A DNA stretch of 64,000 nucleotides from Nocardiopsis mwathae (GTDB lineage Bacteria > Actinomycetota > Actinomycetes > Streptosporangiales > Streptosporangiaceae), in assembly GCF_014201195.1 (NCBI RefSeq), contig NZ_JACHDS010000001.1, positions 1,798,001 to 1,862,000 on the forward strand, read 5' to 3'. Under the pieces are notes generated by a model that was given only the letters and a program-made list of their open reading frames with translations, ran no database searches and was not told where the DNA came from. Positions within the stretch are counted from its first letter, which is position 1, and each line of letters opens with the position of its first letter. Positions 1 through 8,393 of the stretch are shown here, piece by piece. The position numbers and the translations under genes were made by a program.

Positions 1-1
1 T

Positions 2-322
2 GTCCTGCTCGCGATGCTCTACAACACCCCGATCAACCTGGTGCTCAACGACGACGAGCTCGACGCGCACGGCGAGGAGATCGCCGAGCTGCAGAACTAC
101 TTCCAGCCGCTGCACGAGGCGGCGGCCACCGAGCCCATGACCGGCTTCGCCTACCTGTCCGACGACCATCTGGTGCAGCGCACCGGGTTCGGCGACGGGG
201 CGCTGACCGTCACCGCCAACTTCGGCGACGCGGCCGACCCCGGCACCGGACTGCCGGGCGGCTGCGTCGAGGCGAGTGTCGACGGCGGTGCGCCCCGGCG
301 CCTGTGCCCCGAGGCGGCCTGA
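2..322 (+). CDS. Probable secreted glycoside hydrolase, C-terminal end (5' partial)
   Basis: Only the last 106 or so codons are in the window; the frame is open to the first bases and stops with TGA. The visible piece reads like the end of a catalytic barrel followed by a small C-terminal beta-domain, with a phrase of the type LVQRTGFGDG and then VTANFGD. That pattern closes several large glycosidase families (GH101/GH129-like and related actinobacterial enzymes). Acidic loops and two cysteines near the end would suit an exported protein. The catalytic residues lie outside the window, so the family is a guess from the tail alone. Confidence 0.45.
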   Translation, partial: VLLAMLYNTPINLVLNDDELDAHGEEIAELQNYFQPLHEAAATEPMTGFAYLSDDHLVQRTGFGDGALTVTANFGDAADPGTGLPGGCVEASVDGGAPRRLCPEAA

Positions 323-381
323 CCACGGGCCCCTGACACCGCCGTTCCCCCGAGACCATCGGAGGGAATACCGCCATGGGG

Positions 382-387
382 TAGCGT
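382..387 (+). promoter_or_regulatory. -10-like hexamer upstream of the serine-hydrolase pseudogene
   Basis: A TAGCGT hexamer lies about 45 bases before the ATG at 430, and a GGAGAG ribosome binding site lies at 415-420. A decoy GGAGGG-ATG pair just upstream opens a two-codon frame (ATG GGG TAG at 376-384) and codes for nothing useful. Confidence 0.3.
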
Positions 388-429
388 CCCCGGCGTGCGG
401 GGGACCGGTGACGCGGAGAGGCGGCCACG

Positions 430-1061
430 ATGCGGGTCGAGGGATTCACGGCCACCTGATCGACGGCGTCCTGCGTGCGGGCGCCGACACCACGCTGGCC
501 GAGGTCTATGCGGGTGTGGTGCGTCCGGCGCTGGGCATCGAGGCCTACTTCGGGGTGCCGGAGCACGTCCTTGCCCGGGCCGCCGACCTGGAGTACGCCG
601 ACGCGGAGTGGCCGCGCCGGCTGCCCGCACTACCGTGGATGGCGCCGCCCGCCGGAGCCATGGACATGGGCCGGATGAACAGCCCGGAGTGGCGGCGCGC
701 GGTCTTCGGTGCGATCAACCTGCACACCACCGCGAGCGCCGCTGCGAAGTTCTTCGCCGATCTGACCCGCGAGGACGGCCCCGTGCGCGCACTCCTGGGC
801 CCGCGCCTGCACGGCGAATTCCTCCGACCCCAGGTCACCGGCCACGACGACCTGTTCGGCACCGAGGTCACCTGGACGCCGGGCTTCGTCCGCGACCATG
901 TCAAGATCGCCAAGGGCGGGCTCGGCGGCTCGGCCGCCTGGTGGTCGCTGCGGCACCACCACGCCTGCGCCTACCTCACGCGCCGCCTCGACGACCACGC
1001 GCGCGCCGCCGAGATCGCGGCCGCCCTGGGCGACGACCTGACCGTGATGCCGCTGCGCTGA
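430..1061 (+). pseudogene. Serine hydrolase (beta-lactamase fold), internally deleted and frameshifted
   Basis: The gene keeps a good start: a GGAGAG ribosome binding site, then ATG at 430 and codons for MRVEGFTA, a typical N-terminus of EstB-like beta-lactamase-family hydrolases. The frame then hits TGA at 457-459. The C-terminal part of the same family resumes in another frame at about 450 with GHLIDGVLRAG and runs to 1061, including the conserved WTPGF and GGLGGSAAWW-like region. Roughly 150-190 codons carrying the SxxK nucleophile and the YxN motif are missing, so the product cannot be active. The join sits in GGCCACC, suggesting a deletion by short homology. This assignment rests on both ends matching one family in order. 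Confidence 0.7.
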
Positions 1062-1076
1062 CCTCGGCGGGGGCGG

Positions 1077-1724
1077 CTATACCCACCCGGCGTCGTGGGC
1101 GAGGATGGCCGCCTGCACCCGGTTGGTCATGCCGAGCTTGGAGAGGATGCGGCTGACGTGTGCCTTGACCGTGGCCTCGCGCATCCCCAGTTCGCGGCCG
1201 ACCTCGGCGTTGGACATGCCGCGGGCGATGGCGACGAGCACGTCGCGCTCGCGGTCGCTCAGCACCTCCAACCGCTTGGCGGCCACCGGCGCCTCGTCGG
1301 ACGCGGGTGCGGCGAAACGCTCCAGCATGCGCTTGGTGACGCTGGGCGCGAGCATGGCGTTGCCCTCGTCGATCGTCCGCACGGCCGAGATCAGGTCGCG
1401 CGGCGGGGTGTCCTTGAGCAGGAAGCCCACGGCCCCCGCACGCAGCGCGCGGTGCACGTACTCGTCCAGGTCGAAGGTGGTGAGCAGGACGACTTTGGGC
1501 GGGTTCGGCAGGGCCGTCAACTCGGCGGCGGCGGTCAGCCCGTCGACGCCCGGCATCCGGATGTCGAGCAGGACGACGTCGGGCGCCAGCTGACGGGCCA
1601 GGCGGACCGCCTCGGCGCCGTCGGCCCCCTCGCCGACGACCTCGATGTCGTCGGCCGAGTCCAGGATCATCTTCAGCCCCGAGCGCACCAGCTGCTCGTC
1701 GTCGATCAGTATCGTGCGGATCAC
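1077..1724 (-). CDS. LuxR-family (NarL/FixJ) response regulator
   Basis: This 215-residue cytoplasmic protein has a receiver domain at about 1-120 and a LuxR-type helix-turn-helix at about 150-212. Acidic residues D8/D9, the phospho-acceptor D54 in LLDIRMP, the threonine in LLTTFD and the lysine in FLLKD are all present, so it should be phosphorylated normally. The C-terminal domain has the usual LSDRERDVLVAIARG and VKAHVSRILSKL phrases. The start overlaps the end of the kinase gene by four bases (ATGA type), so the two are translationally coupled. It probably controls the divergent ABC exporter, as in many DesKR-like systems. That target is inferred from position only. Confidence 0.93.
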   Translation of the reverse strand: MIRTILIDDEQLVRSGLKMILDSADDIEVVGEGADGAEAVRLARQLAPDVVLLDIRMPGVDGLTAAAELTALPNPPKVVLLTTFDLDEYVHRALRAGAVGFLLKDTPPRDLISAVRTIDEGNAMLAPSVTKRMLERFAAPASDEAPVAAKRLEVLSDRERDVLVAIARGMSNAEVGRELGMREATVKAHVSRILSKLGMTNRVQAAILAHDAGWV

Positions 1725-2995
1725 CCGCGTTCCCCTGTCTCCTCAGACTCCTGCGTCCCCACCGGCAAGATAGCGCGAACCTGCCACCCGCCGTCCGGGT
1801 ACGGGCCCGCGGACAGGTCGCCGCCGACCAGACTGATGCGCTCGCGCAGCCCGGCCAGCCCGTATCCGCTGCTGGGCGGAGGTTCCGAGCACGGGCCGGC
1901 GGTGTCGCGGCGCGGCTCGTTGGTGACGACGATCTCCAGGTTGTCCTCGCCGTAGTCCATGCGGACCGTGACCGCGCCGCCGGGGGCGTGCTTTCCGGCG
2001 TTGGTCAGCGCCTCCTGCACCGTGCGGAACGCGGTGCGCTCCACCTGGGCGGGCAGCGGGCGCGGGGATCCCGTGGTACGCCACTCGATCCGCATTCCGG
2101 CCGTCCGCCATTCGGAGATCAGCCGGGCGAGGTCGGAGAGGACCGGCTGCGGGGCGGTGGGCGCGTCGGCGGCGGGGTCGTCGCGCAGCACGCCGAGGAT
2201 CTCGCGGAGCTCGGAGAGGGCCTCGCGGCCGGTGCTGCGGATCAGCCCGGCGGTCTCGACGGTCGTCGGGTCGGAGGCGGACACCTCCAGTCCGCCGGCG
2301 TGCAGCACCATCAGGCTGACCCGGTGGGCGACGACGTCGTGCATCTCCCGGGCGATGCGGGTGCGTTCGGCGGTGATGGCGCGGTCGGCCATCAGGTGCT
2401 GTTCGCGCTCCAGCCGCTCGGCGCGCTCCTTGAGGTTGTCGACGAGCTGGCGGCGGGTGCCCACCCACAGCCCGATGGTGAGGGGGAGCGCGATGAACAC
2501 GATCCACACGCTCAGGGTGAGGAAGACGGGCGTCTCGCTGAAGGAGTAGGCGACGGCCGCCCCGATGACCATGGTCAGGGTCCAGGCCGCCAACCGCCGC
2601 CGGTCGGAGAACCAGGCGGCATACGAGTACAGGGCGATCGCGGCCGCCACCCCGCTGCCGAACACGAAGAGCATCACGGCCGCGGCTATCAGCAGCAGCT
2701 CGGGGCGGGTACGGCGGAACAGGATCGCCAGCGCCGTCAGCGCGGGGAACAGCAGCACCACCAGGCCGATCGCCACCAACTGCAACGGCCACGCCACGGG
2801 TCCGTCCAGCAGGCGCATCACCGGAGCGGCCATCCCCGACTGCGATGCGGCGGAGGACAGGATGATCCACGGCCAGAGGGTGATCGCGTAGAACCAGTCG
2901 GCGAACCGGTAGCGGCGGTCCCACCACCACTTCCAGAGCCGCGTCGGGCGCTCCCCGAACGCGCGCCGCAGCTTCTCTTCCTCTCCATGGAACAT
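1721..2995 (-). CDS. Sensor histidine kinase, DesK/HisKA_3 type
   Basis: Using the ATG at 2995 gives a membrane kinase of 424 residues; an upstream in-frame start would add 16 arginine-rich residues and looks less natural. The N-terminal half has five or six hydrophobic segments and no obvious large extracellular sensor domain. A coiled linker with many Glu/Arg residues leads to the phospho-acceptor histidine in REMHDVVAHR. The ATP-binding half carries an N-box (EALTNAGKHAP) and a G-box (YGLAGLRERI). No strong Shine-Dalgarno sequence precedes 2995. It is the partner of the adjacent response regulator. The signal is unknown; cell-envelope or antibiotic stress is common for kinases beside MacB-like exporters. 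Confidence 0.92.
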   Translation of the reverse strand: MFHGEEEKLRRAFGERPTRLWKWWWDRRYRFADWFYAITLWPWIILSSAASQSGMAAPVMRLLDGPVAWPLQLVAIGLVVLLFPALTALAILFRRTRPELLLIAAAVMLFVFGSGVAAAIALYSYAAWFSDRRRLAAWTLTMVIGAAVAYSFSETPVFLTLSVWIVFIALPLTIGLWVGTRRQLVDNLKERAERLEREQHLMADRAITAERTRIAREMHDVVAHRVSLMVLHAGGLEVSASDPTTVETAGLIRSTGREALSELREILGVLRDDPAADAPTAPQPVLSDLARLISEWRTAGMRIEWRTTGSPRPLPAQVERTAFRTVQEALTNAGKHAPGGAVTVRMDYGEDNLEIVVTNEPRRDTAGPCSEPPPSSGYGLAGLRERISLVGGDLSAGPYPDGGWQVRAILPVGTQESEETGERG

Positions 2996-3339
2996 GTGCC
3001 GGAGTCTATGGCGCGCTCTGCGCCGCGGGCTTCGCCTGGTCAACGGCGTTTTCCCGGGGGCGGCGAAAGTCGATCACCCATCAGCGCCGCAGGTCAGGAA
3101 GGCGAACCCGGGCGAGTCCGGGGAGGCGGGGGTGGAGGGGCACCGACGAAAGTCGGTACCGGTGCCCCGACGAAGGCGTCGCCGGCGCCGTTCGGCCGTA
3201 CTTTCGGCCCAGGCGGAAATCGGCTCTCCGACCGAGGAATCCGTGACATGCGCGGACATACCGTGATCAAAGTTGCGGCGGGCCATGCACCCGCCCGTCG
3301 CCGGAACAGACCCCGTTGAATCCGTCAGGAGAACCGATC
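2996..3339. promoter_or_regulatory. Divergent promoter region with two overlapping hairpins
   Basis: This 344-base gap separates the kinase from the ABC exporter. At 3137-3168 two mutually exclusive hairpins can form. One pairs GGGGCACCG (3137-3145) with CGGTGCCCC (3160-3168). The other pairs ACCGAC (3142-3147) with GTCGGT (3152-3157) around a GAAA tetraloop. The second lies inside the first but shares its bases, the layout of an attenuator or a response-regulator site. No clear -35/-10 pair stands out. The ABC start has its own AGGAG at 3327-3331. Confidence 0.4.
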
Positions 3340-4113
3340 GTGAGCGAAAGCGCCGCACTGGCCACGCCGCACCGACAGCACCCGCAAGCCCCGCCCGTGG
3401 TGATCGCCCGTAATCTCACCAAGGTGTACGGCAGCGGGGACTCGGCGGTCCGCGCCCTGGACGACGTGTCGGTGGAGTTCACCCGCGGCGCGTTCACCGC
3501 GATCATGGGCCCCTCCGGATCGGGCAAGTCCACCCTCATGCACACCCTGGCCGGACTGGACACCGCCACCTCCGGCACCGTCCACCTCGGCCGCACCGAC
3601 ATCACCCGCCTCAAGGACAAGCAGCTCACCCTCCTGCGCCGCGACCGCATCGGCTTCATCTTCCAGTCCTTCAACCTCCTGCCCATGCTCACCGCCGAGC
3701 AGAACATCCTCCTGCCCGCCCAGATCGCCAAACGCGGCACCGACCGCGAGCGCTTCGACCACATCATCAAGGTCGTCGGCCTGGAGAACCGGCTGCACCA
3801 CCTGCCCTCCAAGCTGTCGGGCGGCCAGCAGCAGCGCGTGGCCGTGGCCCGCGCCCTGCTCGGCGCCCCCGAGGTCGTCTACGCCGACGAGCCCACCGGC
3901 AACCTCGATTCGCGCTCCGGCGCCGAGGTCCTGGCCTTCCTGCGCGACTCGGCCCGCGAGCTGGGCCAGACCATCGTCATGGTCACCCACGACCCCGTCG
4001 CCGCCTCCTACGCCGACCGGGTCGTCTTCCTGCGCGACGGCCGCCTGGTCGACGAGGTCCACGCCCCCACCGCCGAGACCGTGCTCGACCGCCTCGTGAA
4101 GCTGGAGGCCTGA
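3340..4113 (+). CDS. ABC exporter ATP-binding protein, MacB/LolD type
   Basis: The GTG at 3340 is chosen because AGGAG lies eight bases before it; an upstream TTG has no such signal. The 257-residue ATPase has Walker A GPSGSGKST at 57-65, a Q-loop in FIFQSFN at about 107-113, the signature LSGGQQQR at 159-166, Walker B with YADEPTGNLD at 181-190, and a switch histidine in MVTHD. The 'FQSFNLLPMLTAEQN' region is the classical mark of the MacB/LolD/FtsE class, which couples to FtsX-domain permeases. The permease gene follows three bases downstream. The complex probably exports an amphipathic or antimicrobial molecule, or works on the envelope. Confidence 0.95.
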   Translation: MSESAALATPHRQHPQAPPVVIARNLTKVYGSGDSAVRALDDVSVEFTRGAFTAIMGPSGSGKSTLMHTLAGLDTATSGTVHLGRTDITRLKDKQLTLLRRDRIGFIFQSFNLLPMLTAEQNILLPAQIAKRGTDRERFDHIIKVVGLENRLHHLPSKLSGGQQQRVAVARALLGAPEVVYADEPTGNLDSRSGAEVLAFLRDSARELGQTIVMVTHDPVAASYADRVVFLRDGRLVDEVHAPTAETVLDRLVKLEA

Positions 4114-4116
4114 GCC

Positions 4117-6654
4117 GTGCTGCGCACCACCCTGGCCGGCCTGCGCATGCACAAGGGCCGCCTGATCACCACCGCCCTGGCCATCATCCTCGGCGTCATG
4201 TTCGTCTCCGGCACCCTCGTCTTCACCGGAACCCTCAAGGAGAGCTTCAGCAGCCAGGTCATGGGCTCCGCGGACAAGCTCTCCGCGATCGTGGAGCCGG
4301 AGAGCACGCCGCACCAGGCCCCGGACGCCGAGCCGGACCTGCTGCCGAGCTCGACCCTCGACGACATCCGCGACCTGTCCGAGGTCGACAAGGCCGACGG
4401 CGTCATCAAGGCCGACGCCCCGCTCCTGGACAAGGACGGCCGCGCCGTCGGCACCTTCCCGACCAAGGGCATCTCGGTCGGTGAGGTCACCCGCTACGAC
4501 GCGACCGCGGGGCGCCTGCCCACGGCGGGCGACGAGGTCGCCCTGGCCACCAACATCGCCGCCGAGACCGGTTATGAGATCGGGGACAAGGCCGAGGTCC
4601 TCGACCCCGACGGTGAGAAGCACACCTTCACCGTGACCGGCCTCATCGACGTCGGCGTCGACCAGGAGCTCGCCTTCATGGGCGCGCTCGCCTTCACCCA
4701 CGACACGGCCGTGCGGATGACCGGTGTCTCCGACTACAGCGAGATCGACGTCATCGGCACCGACGGTACCGACGACAGCGCCGTCGCCTCCGCCGTGGAG
4801 AAGGCCGCCGGCAGCGGCGCCGAGGTCATGACCGGCCAGGAGAAGGGCGAGGCCCTGGCCAAGGCGGCAGGCGCCCAGGCCGATGTCATGGCCACCGCCC
4901 TCATGCTCTTCGCCCTGATCTCGGTCTTCGTCGCCGGGATCGTCATCTACAACACCTTCGCCATCCTCATCGCCCAGCGCCAGCGCGAGATGGCCCTGCT
5001 GCGCTGCGTCGGCGCCCATCGCGGCCAGGTCTTCGGCAGCGTGCTCACCGAAGCGCTCGTCGTCGGCCTGGTGGCCTCGGCTCTGGGCGTGCTCGCCGGC
5101 ATCGGCCTGGGCTACGGCGCCTTCCAGCTCGGCGGCGAAGCCATCGGCGGCGACGGCGCCCCGGCCGCGCTGGTCGTCAGCCCGTCGGCGGTCATCGTCG
5201 GCATGCTCGTCGGCACCCTGATGACGCTGTTCGCGGCGCTGGTCCCGGCGCTGCGCGCCACCCGCGTGCCGCCGCTGGCGGCGCTGCGCACCAGCGCGGT
5301 GGCGCACGGCCTGGACAAGGGCTTCGGGTGGAAGCGGATCGCCGGTGCCGCGGTGTTCTTCCTGGCCTCCGGCGGACTGATCCCCCTGGCGATGGACGCC
5401 AAGGGGCAGGACGGCCTGACGCTGACCGCCGTGTCCGGCATCCTCGCCTTCATCGGCGTGGTCATCATCGGCCCGCTGCTGGTCCGCGCCGTGGTCACGG
5501 CCGTGGGCGTTCCGATGCGCAGGATCGGCGTGCCCAGCATGCTCGCCGCCGACAACGCGCGGCGCAGTCCCAAACGCGCCGCCACCGCCATGATCGCGCT
5601 CACCGTCGGCGCCACCCTCATCACCGGCTACTCCGTCATCAGCGCGTCGGTCTCCAAGACGATGACCGAGATGATGGACAGGCAGTTCCCGGTGGACTAC
5701 CAGGTCACCCAGCAGGTCAGCCTGGACGGCGACGGAAACGGCCGCGGCATCCCGGAGGCGGTCGTCGACCGCCTGGAGGCCTCCCCGAAGATCGCCACGG
5801 TCATCGGCCAGCGCAGCACCGACGTGGAGGGCGAGGACGGCTACACCCCGGTCTCCGCCTATGACGGCGCCACCCTCGGTACCGACATCAAGTCCGACGT
5901 GGAGGCCGGCGACCTGGCCGACCTGGGCCCGGGGAAGGCCGTCCTGTCGGACGACACGGCCACCGGCGGATCGGGCGTGGGGGACACCTACACCCTGCGG
6001 ACCGAGAAGGGCGAGCGCTCCTTCGAGATCGTCGCGATCACCAAGGACTCCCCGCAGATGTGGGGCGTGACCCTGGACCCGGACGACTTCGCCGCGGACT
6101 TCCCCGGCGTCAGCGGGTACCGGCAGGTCTCGGTCAAGGGCGCCGAGTCGGCGCCCAGCGACGAGGTGCGCGACGCGGTCTACGCCGCCGTCGACGACGA
6201 CCCGACGCTGCAGGTCGCGTCGGTCGCCCAGGTCAAGAAGCAGTTCGACGACATGCTCAACATGGCGTTCCTGGTCATCGCGGCCATGCTCGGCCTGGCG
6301 ATCATCATCGCGGTGTTCGGCATCGCCAACACCATGGCGCTCTCCGTGCTGGAGCGCACCCGCGAGTCGGCGCTGCTGCGGGCGCTGGGACTGTCCAAGG
6401 CGCAGCTGCGGCGGATGCTCAGCCTGGAGGCCGTCCTGCTCTGCCTGATCGGCGCGGGCGTGGGCATCGGGCTCGGTGTCCTGTTCGGCTGGGTCGCGGG
6501 CGCAGCCTCGTTCCAGGGCATGCAGTTCGCCCTGCCGGCCGGGCAGATCGCGGTCTTCATCGCGGTCGCGGTCGTCGCCGGCCTGCTGGCCTCGGTGCTG
6601 CCGGGCCGCAAGGCCGCGAAGACCTCGATCACCGGGGCGCTCGCCAGCGAGTAG
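4117..6654 (+). CDS. FtsX-domain ABC permease (MacB-like, double FtsX)
   Basis: This 845-residue membrane protein starts with GTG three bases after the ATPase stop, so the pair forms one operon. It has an N-terminal membrane helix at about 15-37, an extracellular domain of about 220 residues, a first FtsX block of three helices near 265-400, a further pair of helices, a second extracellular domain, and a second FtsX block near 715-840. The phrases LRCVGAHRGQVF and LRALGLSKAQLRRML are the usual cytoplasmic coupling helices of each block. This duplicated architecture is common in actinobacterial efflux systems that answer to LuxR-type two-component systems. The substrate cannot be read from the sequence. 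Confidence 0.94.
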   Translation: MLRTTLAGLRMHKGRLITTALAIILGVMFVSGTLVFTGTLKESFSSQVMGSADKLSAIVEPESTPHQAPDAEPDLLPSSTLDDIRDLSEVDKADGVIKADAPLLDKDGRAVGTFPTKGISVGEVTRYDATAGRLPTAGDEVALATNIAAETGYEIGDKAEVLDPDGEKHTFTVTGLIDVGVDQELAFMGALAFTHDTAVRMTGVSDYSEIDVIGTDGTDDSAVASAVEKAAGSGAEVMTGQEKGEALAKAAGAQADVMATALMLFALISVFVAGIVIYNTFAILIAQRQREMALLRCVGAHRGQVFGSVLTEALVVGLVASALGVLAGIGLGYGAFQLGGEAIGGDGAPAALVVSPSAVIVGMLVGTLMTLFAALVPALRATRVPPLAALRTSAVAHGLDKGFGWKRIAGAAVFFLASGGLIPLAMDAKGQDGLTLTAVSGILAFIGVVIIGPLLVRAVVTAVGVPMRRIGVPSMLAADNARRSPKRAATAMIALTVGATLITGYSVISASVSKTMTEMMDRQFPVDYQVTQQVSLDGDGNGRGIPEAVVDRLEASPKIATVIGQRSTDVEGEDGYTPVSAYDGATLGTDIKSDVEAGDLADLGPGKAVLSDDTATGGSGVGDTYTLRTEKGERSFEIVAITKDSPQMWGVTLDPDDFAADFPGVSGYRQVSVKGAESAPSDEVRDAVYAAVDDDPTLQVASVAQVKKQFDDMLNMAFLVIAAMLGLAIIIAVFGIANTMALSVLERTRESALLRALGLSKAQLRRMLSLEAVLLCLIGAGVGIGLGVLFGWVAGAASFQGMQFALPAGQIAVFIAVAVVAGLLASVLPGRKAAKTSITGALASE

Positions 6655-6666
6655 CCCCGGCCGGGG

Positions 6667-6696
6667 CGCGGGGTCGTTTCACCGGGCGGCCCCGCG
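6667..6696 (+). terminator. First hairpin after the ABC exporter operon
   Basis: CGCGGGG (6667-6673) pairs with CCCCGCG (6690-6696) just after the permease stop. It is followed by a stronger hairpin, so the two may act together. Confidence 0.4.
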
Positions 6697-6706
6697 ACAC
6701 ACCGGT

Positions 6707-6744
6707 GGCGCGGGCGGTTCCCCCTCAGGGGGGCCGCCCGCGCC
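6707..6744 (+). terminator. Strong intrinsic-type hairpin between exporter and MFS gene
   Basis: GGCGCGGGCGG (6707-6717) and CCGCCCGCGCC (6734-6744) form an 11-bp perfect stem. The intervening bases can extend the stem through a C-run pairing with a G-run. There is no U-tract, as is usual in actinomycetes. Confidence 0.6.
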
Positions 6745-6771
6745 GTAGTGTTTCCCGGGGAGGTGAGCCGG

Positions 6772-8301
6772 GTGATCGGTGGCGGGACCGGCCGGGTCGC
6801 CGCGGGCGAGGTCGCCTGGGGCACCCCGGCGGCACGGTGGATCATGACCGCGACGGTGCTGGGCTCGGGCATGGCGTTCCTCGACTCGACGGTCGTCAAC
6901 GTCGCGCTACCCGACATCTCCGCCGACCTGGACACCGGCATGTCCGGGCTGCAGTGGATCGTCAACGGCTACATGATCACGCTGTCGGCCCTGATCCTGC
7001 TCAGCGGGTCGCTCGGCGACCGGTTCGGCCGGGTGCGGCTGTTCATCCTCGGTGTCGCCTGGTTCGCGGTGGCCTCGGCGCTGTGCACGGTCGCTCCGGA
7101 CCTGTCCTGGCTGGTGGCGGGGCGCCTGCTGCAGGGGGTGGGCGGCGCGATGCTCACCCCGGGCAGCCTCGCGATCATCCAAGCGGGCTTCCGCAAGGAG
7201 GACCGGGCGCGGGCGATCGGCGCGTGGTCCGGGCTGACCGGCGTGGCCGCGGCGGCCGGGCCGTTCGTCGGCGGCTGGCTGGTCGACACGGGCTCATGGC
7301 GGCTGATCTTCCTCATCAACCTGCCGCTGGCGGTGGTGGTGCTGTTCATCGCCTGGCGCCACCTGCCCGAATCGCGCGACACCGAGGCGCCGGAGCGGCT
7401 GGACCATCGCGGGGCGGTCCTGGGCGTCGTCGGGCTGGCCGGGATCACCTACGCGCTGATCCAGTCGGGCGCGCCCCAGGCTCCGGTGGCGGGGATCGCG
7501 GCCAGCGCGGTGATCGGGGTGGCGGCGCTGGTGGCCTTCGTGGTCGCCGAGCGGCGCAGCCCCCACCCCATGCTGCCGCTGGACATCTTCTCTTCGGTGC
7601 GCTTCAGCGTGACCAACGCCGTGACCGTGCTGGTCTACGGTGCGCTGGGGCCGCTGTTCTTCCTACTGGTCATCTACCTGCAGGAGGTGCGCGGCTACAG
7701 CGCGGTGGCCGCCGGCGCCGCCGCGCTGCCCATCACCGTGCTGATGCTCGTGCTCTCCGGCCAGTCGGGGCGGCTGTCCGAGCGCATCGGTCCGCGCCCC
7801 CAGCTGACCGTCGGCCCGCTGCTGGTCGCCGCCGGGACGCTCCTGCTGGCCAGGCTGGGCGCTCCCGAGCCCGGCCAGGAGGCGACACTGGGCGACTACA
7901 CCGCCGCCGTGCTGCCCGGCGTCGTCCTGGTCGGGCTGGGGCTGTCCACCGTGGTCGCGCCGCTCACGGCCACCGTGCTGGCCTCCGCCCCCGAACGCCA
8001 CGCCGGGGTGGCCTCCGGCGTCAACAACACCCTGGCGCGCGGCGCCCAGCTGATCGGTGTGGCCGCCGTTCCGGTGCTCGCGGGGATCACCGGTGCGCGC
8101 GGCATCGCCGCCGGGTTCGGCCCGGCGATGCTGATCCTCACCGGACTCGGCGTCGCCGCGTCGGTGCTGGCCCTGTTCCTGCGGGACCACGAGGTCCGGG
8201 CCCGCGCGTTCCGCCGCACCTTCTGCGACGTGTCCGGGCCGCCGCTGAGCCGCTGCCCGGGATCGACGGCGGGTGAGGGACCCGGCGCGGCCGACCGCTG
8301 A
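6772..8301 (+). CDS. MFS drug:proton antiporter, DHA2 family (14 TM)
   Basis: The start is placed at the GTG at 6772 because GGGGAGG lies eight to nine bases before it; this gives about 509 residues. The protein carries the DHA2 hallmarks. Motif D1-like residues (MAFLDSTVVNVALP) lie in helix 1, motif A (LSGSLGDRFGRVR) follows helix 2, and motif C-like glycines (GVAAAAGPFVGGWLVD) lie in helix 5. About 14 hydrophobic segments are visible. Members such as EmrB/QacA export drugs, dyes or natural products in exchange for protons. The gene has its own ribosome binding site and follows two terminator hairpins, so it is probably a separate unit. The 3' end carries a short basic tail. Confidence 0.93.
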   Translation: MIGGGTGRVAAGEVAWGTPAARWIMTATVLGSGMAFLDSTVVNVALPDISADLDTGMSGLQWIVNGYMITLSALILLSGSLGDRFGRVRLFILGVAWFAVASALCTVAPDLSWLVAGRLLQGVGGAMLTPGSLAIIQAGFRKEDRARAIGAWSGLTGVAAAAGPFVGGWLVDTGSWRLIFLINLPLAVVVLFIAWRHLPESRDTEAPERLDHRGAVLGVVGLAGITYALIQSGAPQAPVAGIAASAVIGVAALVAFVVAERRSPHPMLPLDIFSSVRFSVTNAVTVLVYGALGPLFFLLVIYLQEVRGYSAVAAGAAALPITVLMLVLSGQSGRLSERIGPRPQLTVGPLLVAAGTLLLARLGAPEPGQEATLGDYTAAVLPGVVLVGLGLSTVVAPLTATVLASAPERHAGVASGVNNTLARGAQLIGVAAVPVLAGITGARGIAAGFGPAMLILTGLGVAASVLALFLRDHEVRARAFRRTFCDVSGPPLSRCPGSTAGEGPGAADR

Positions 8302-8393
8302 GTCGCGTCGGCGCCCGAACCGGTCTCCGAGCGTGCCGGACGCGCATCGCGCCTGGTCTAGCCTGGCCGGAGGGGCGCCATCCCCGCCGCGGG

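Noticed and set aside
376-384. GGAGGG-ATG-GGG-TAG as a tiny regulatory frame
   Set aside because: Only two codons long. It most likely arose by chance upstream of the pseudogene's true start at 430.
1105-3319. Long rightward frames opposite the first two-component system
   Set aside because: They have shadow composition (Arg, Gly, Ala, Asp), no domains, and they contradict the clear kinase/regulator pair on the other strand.
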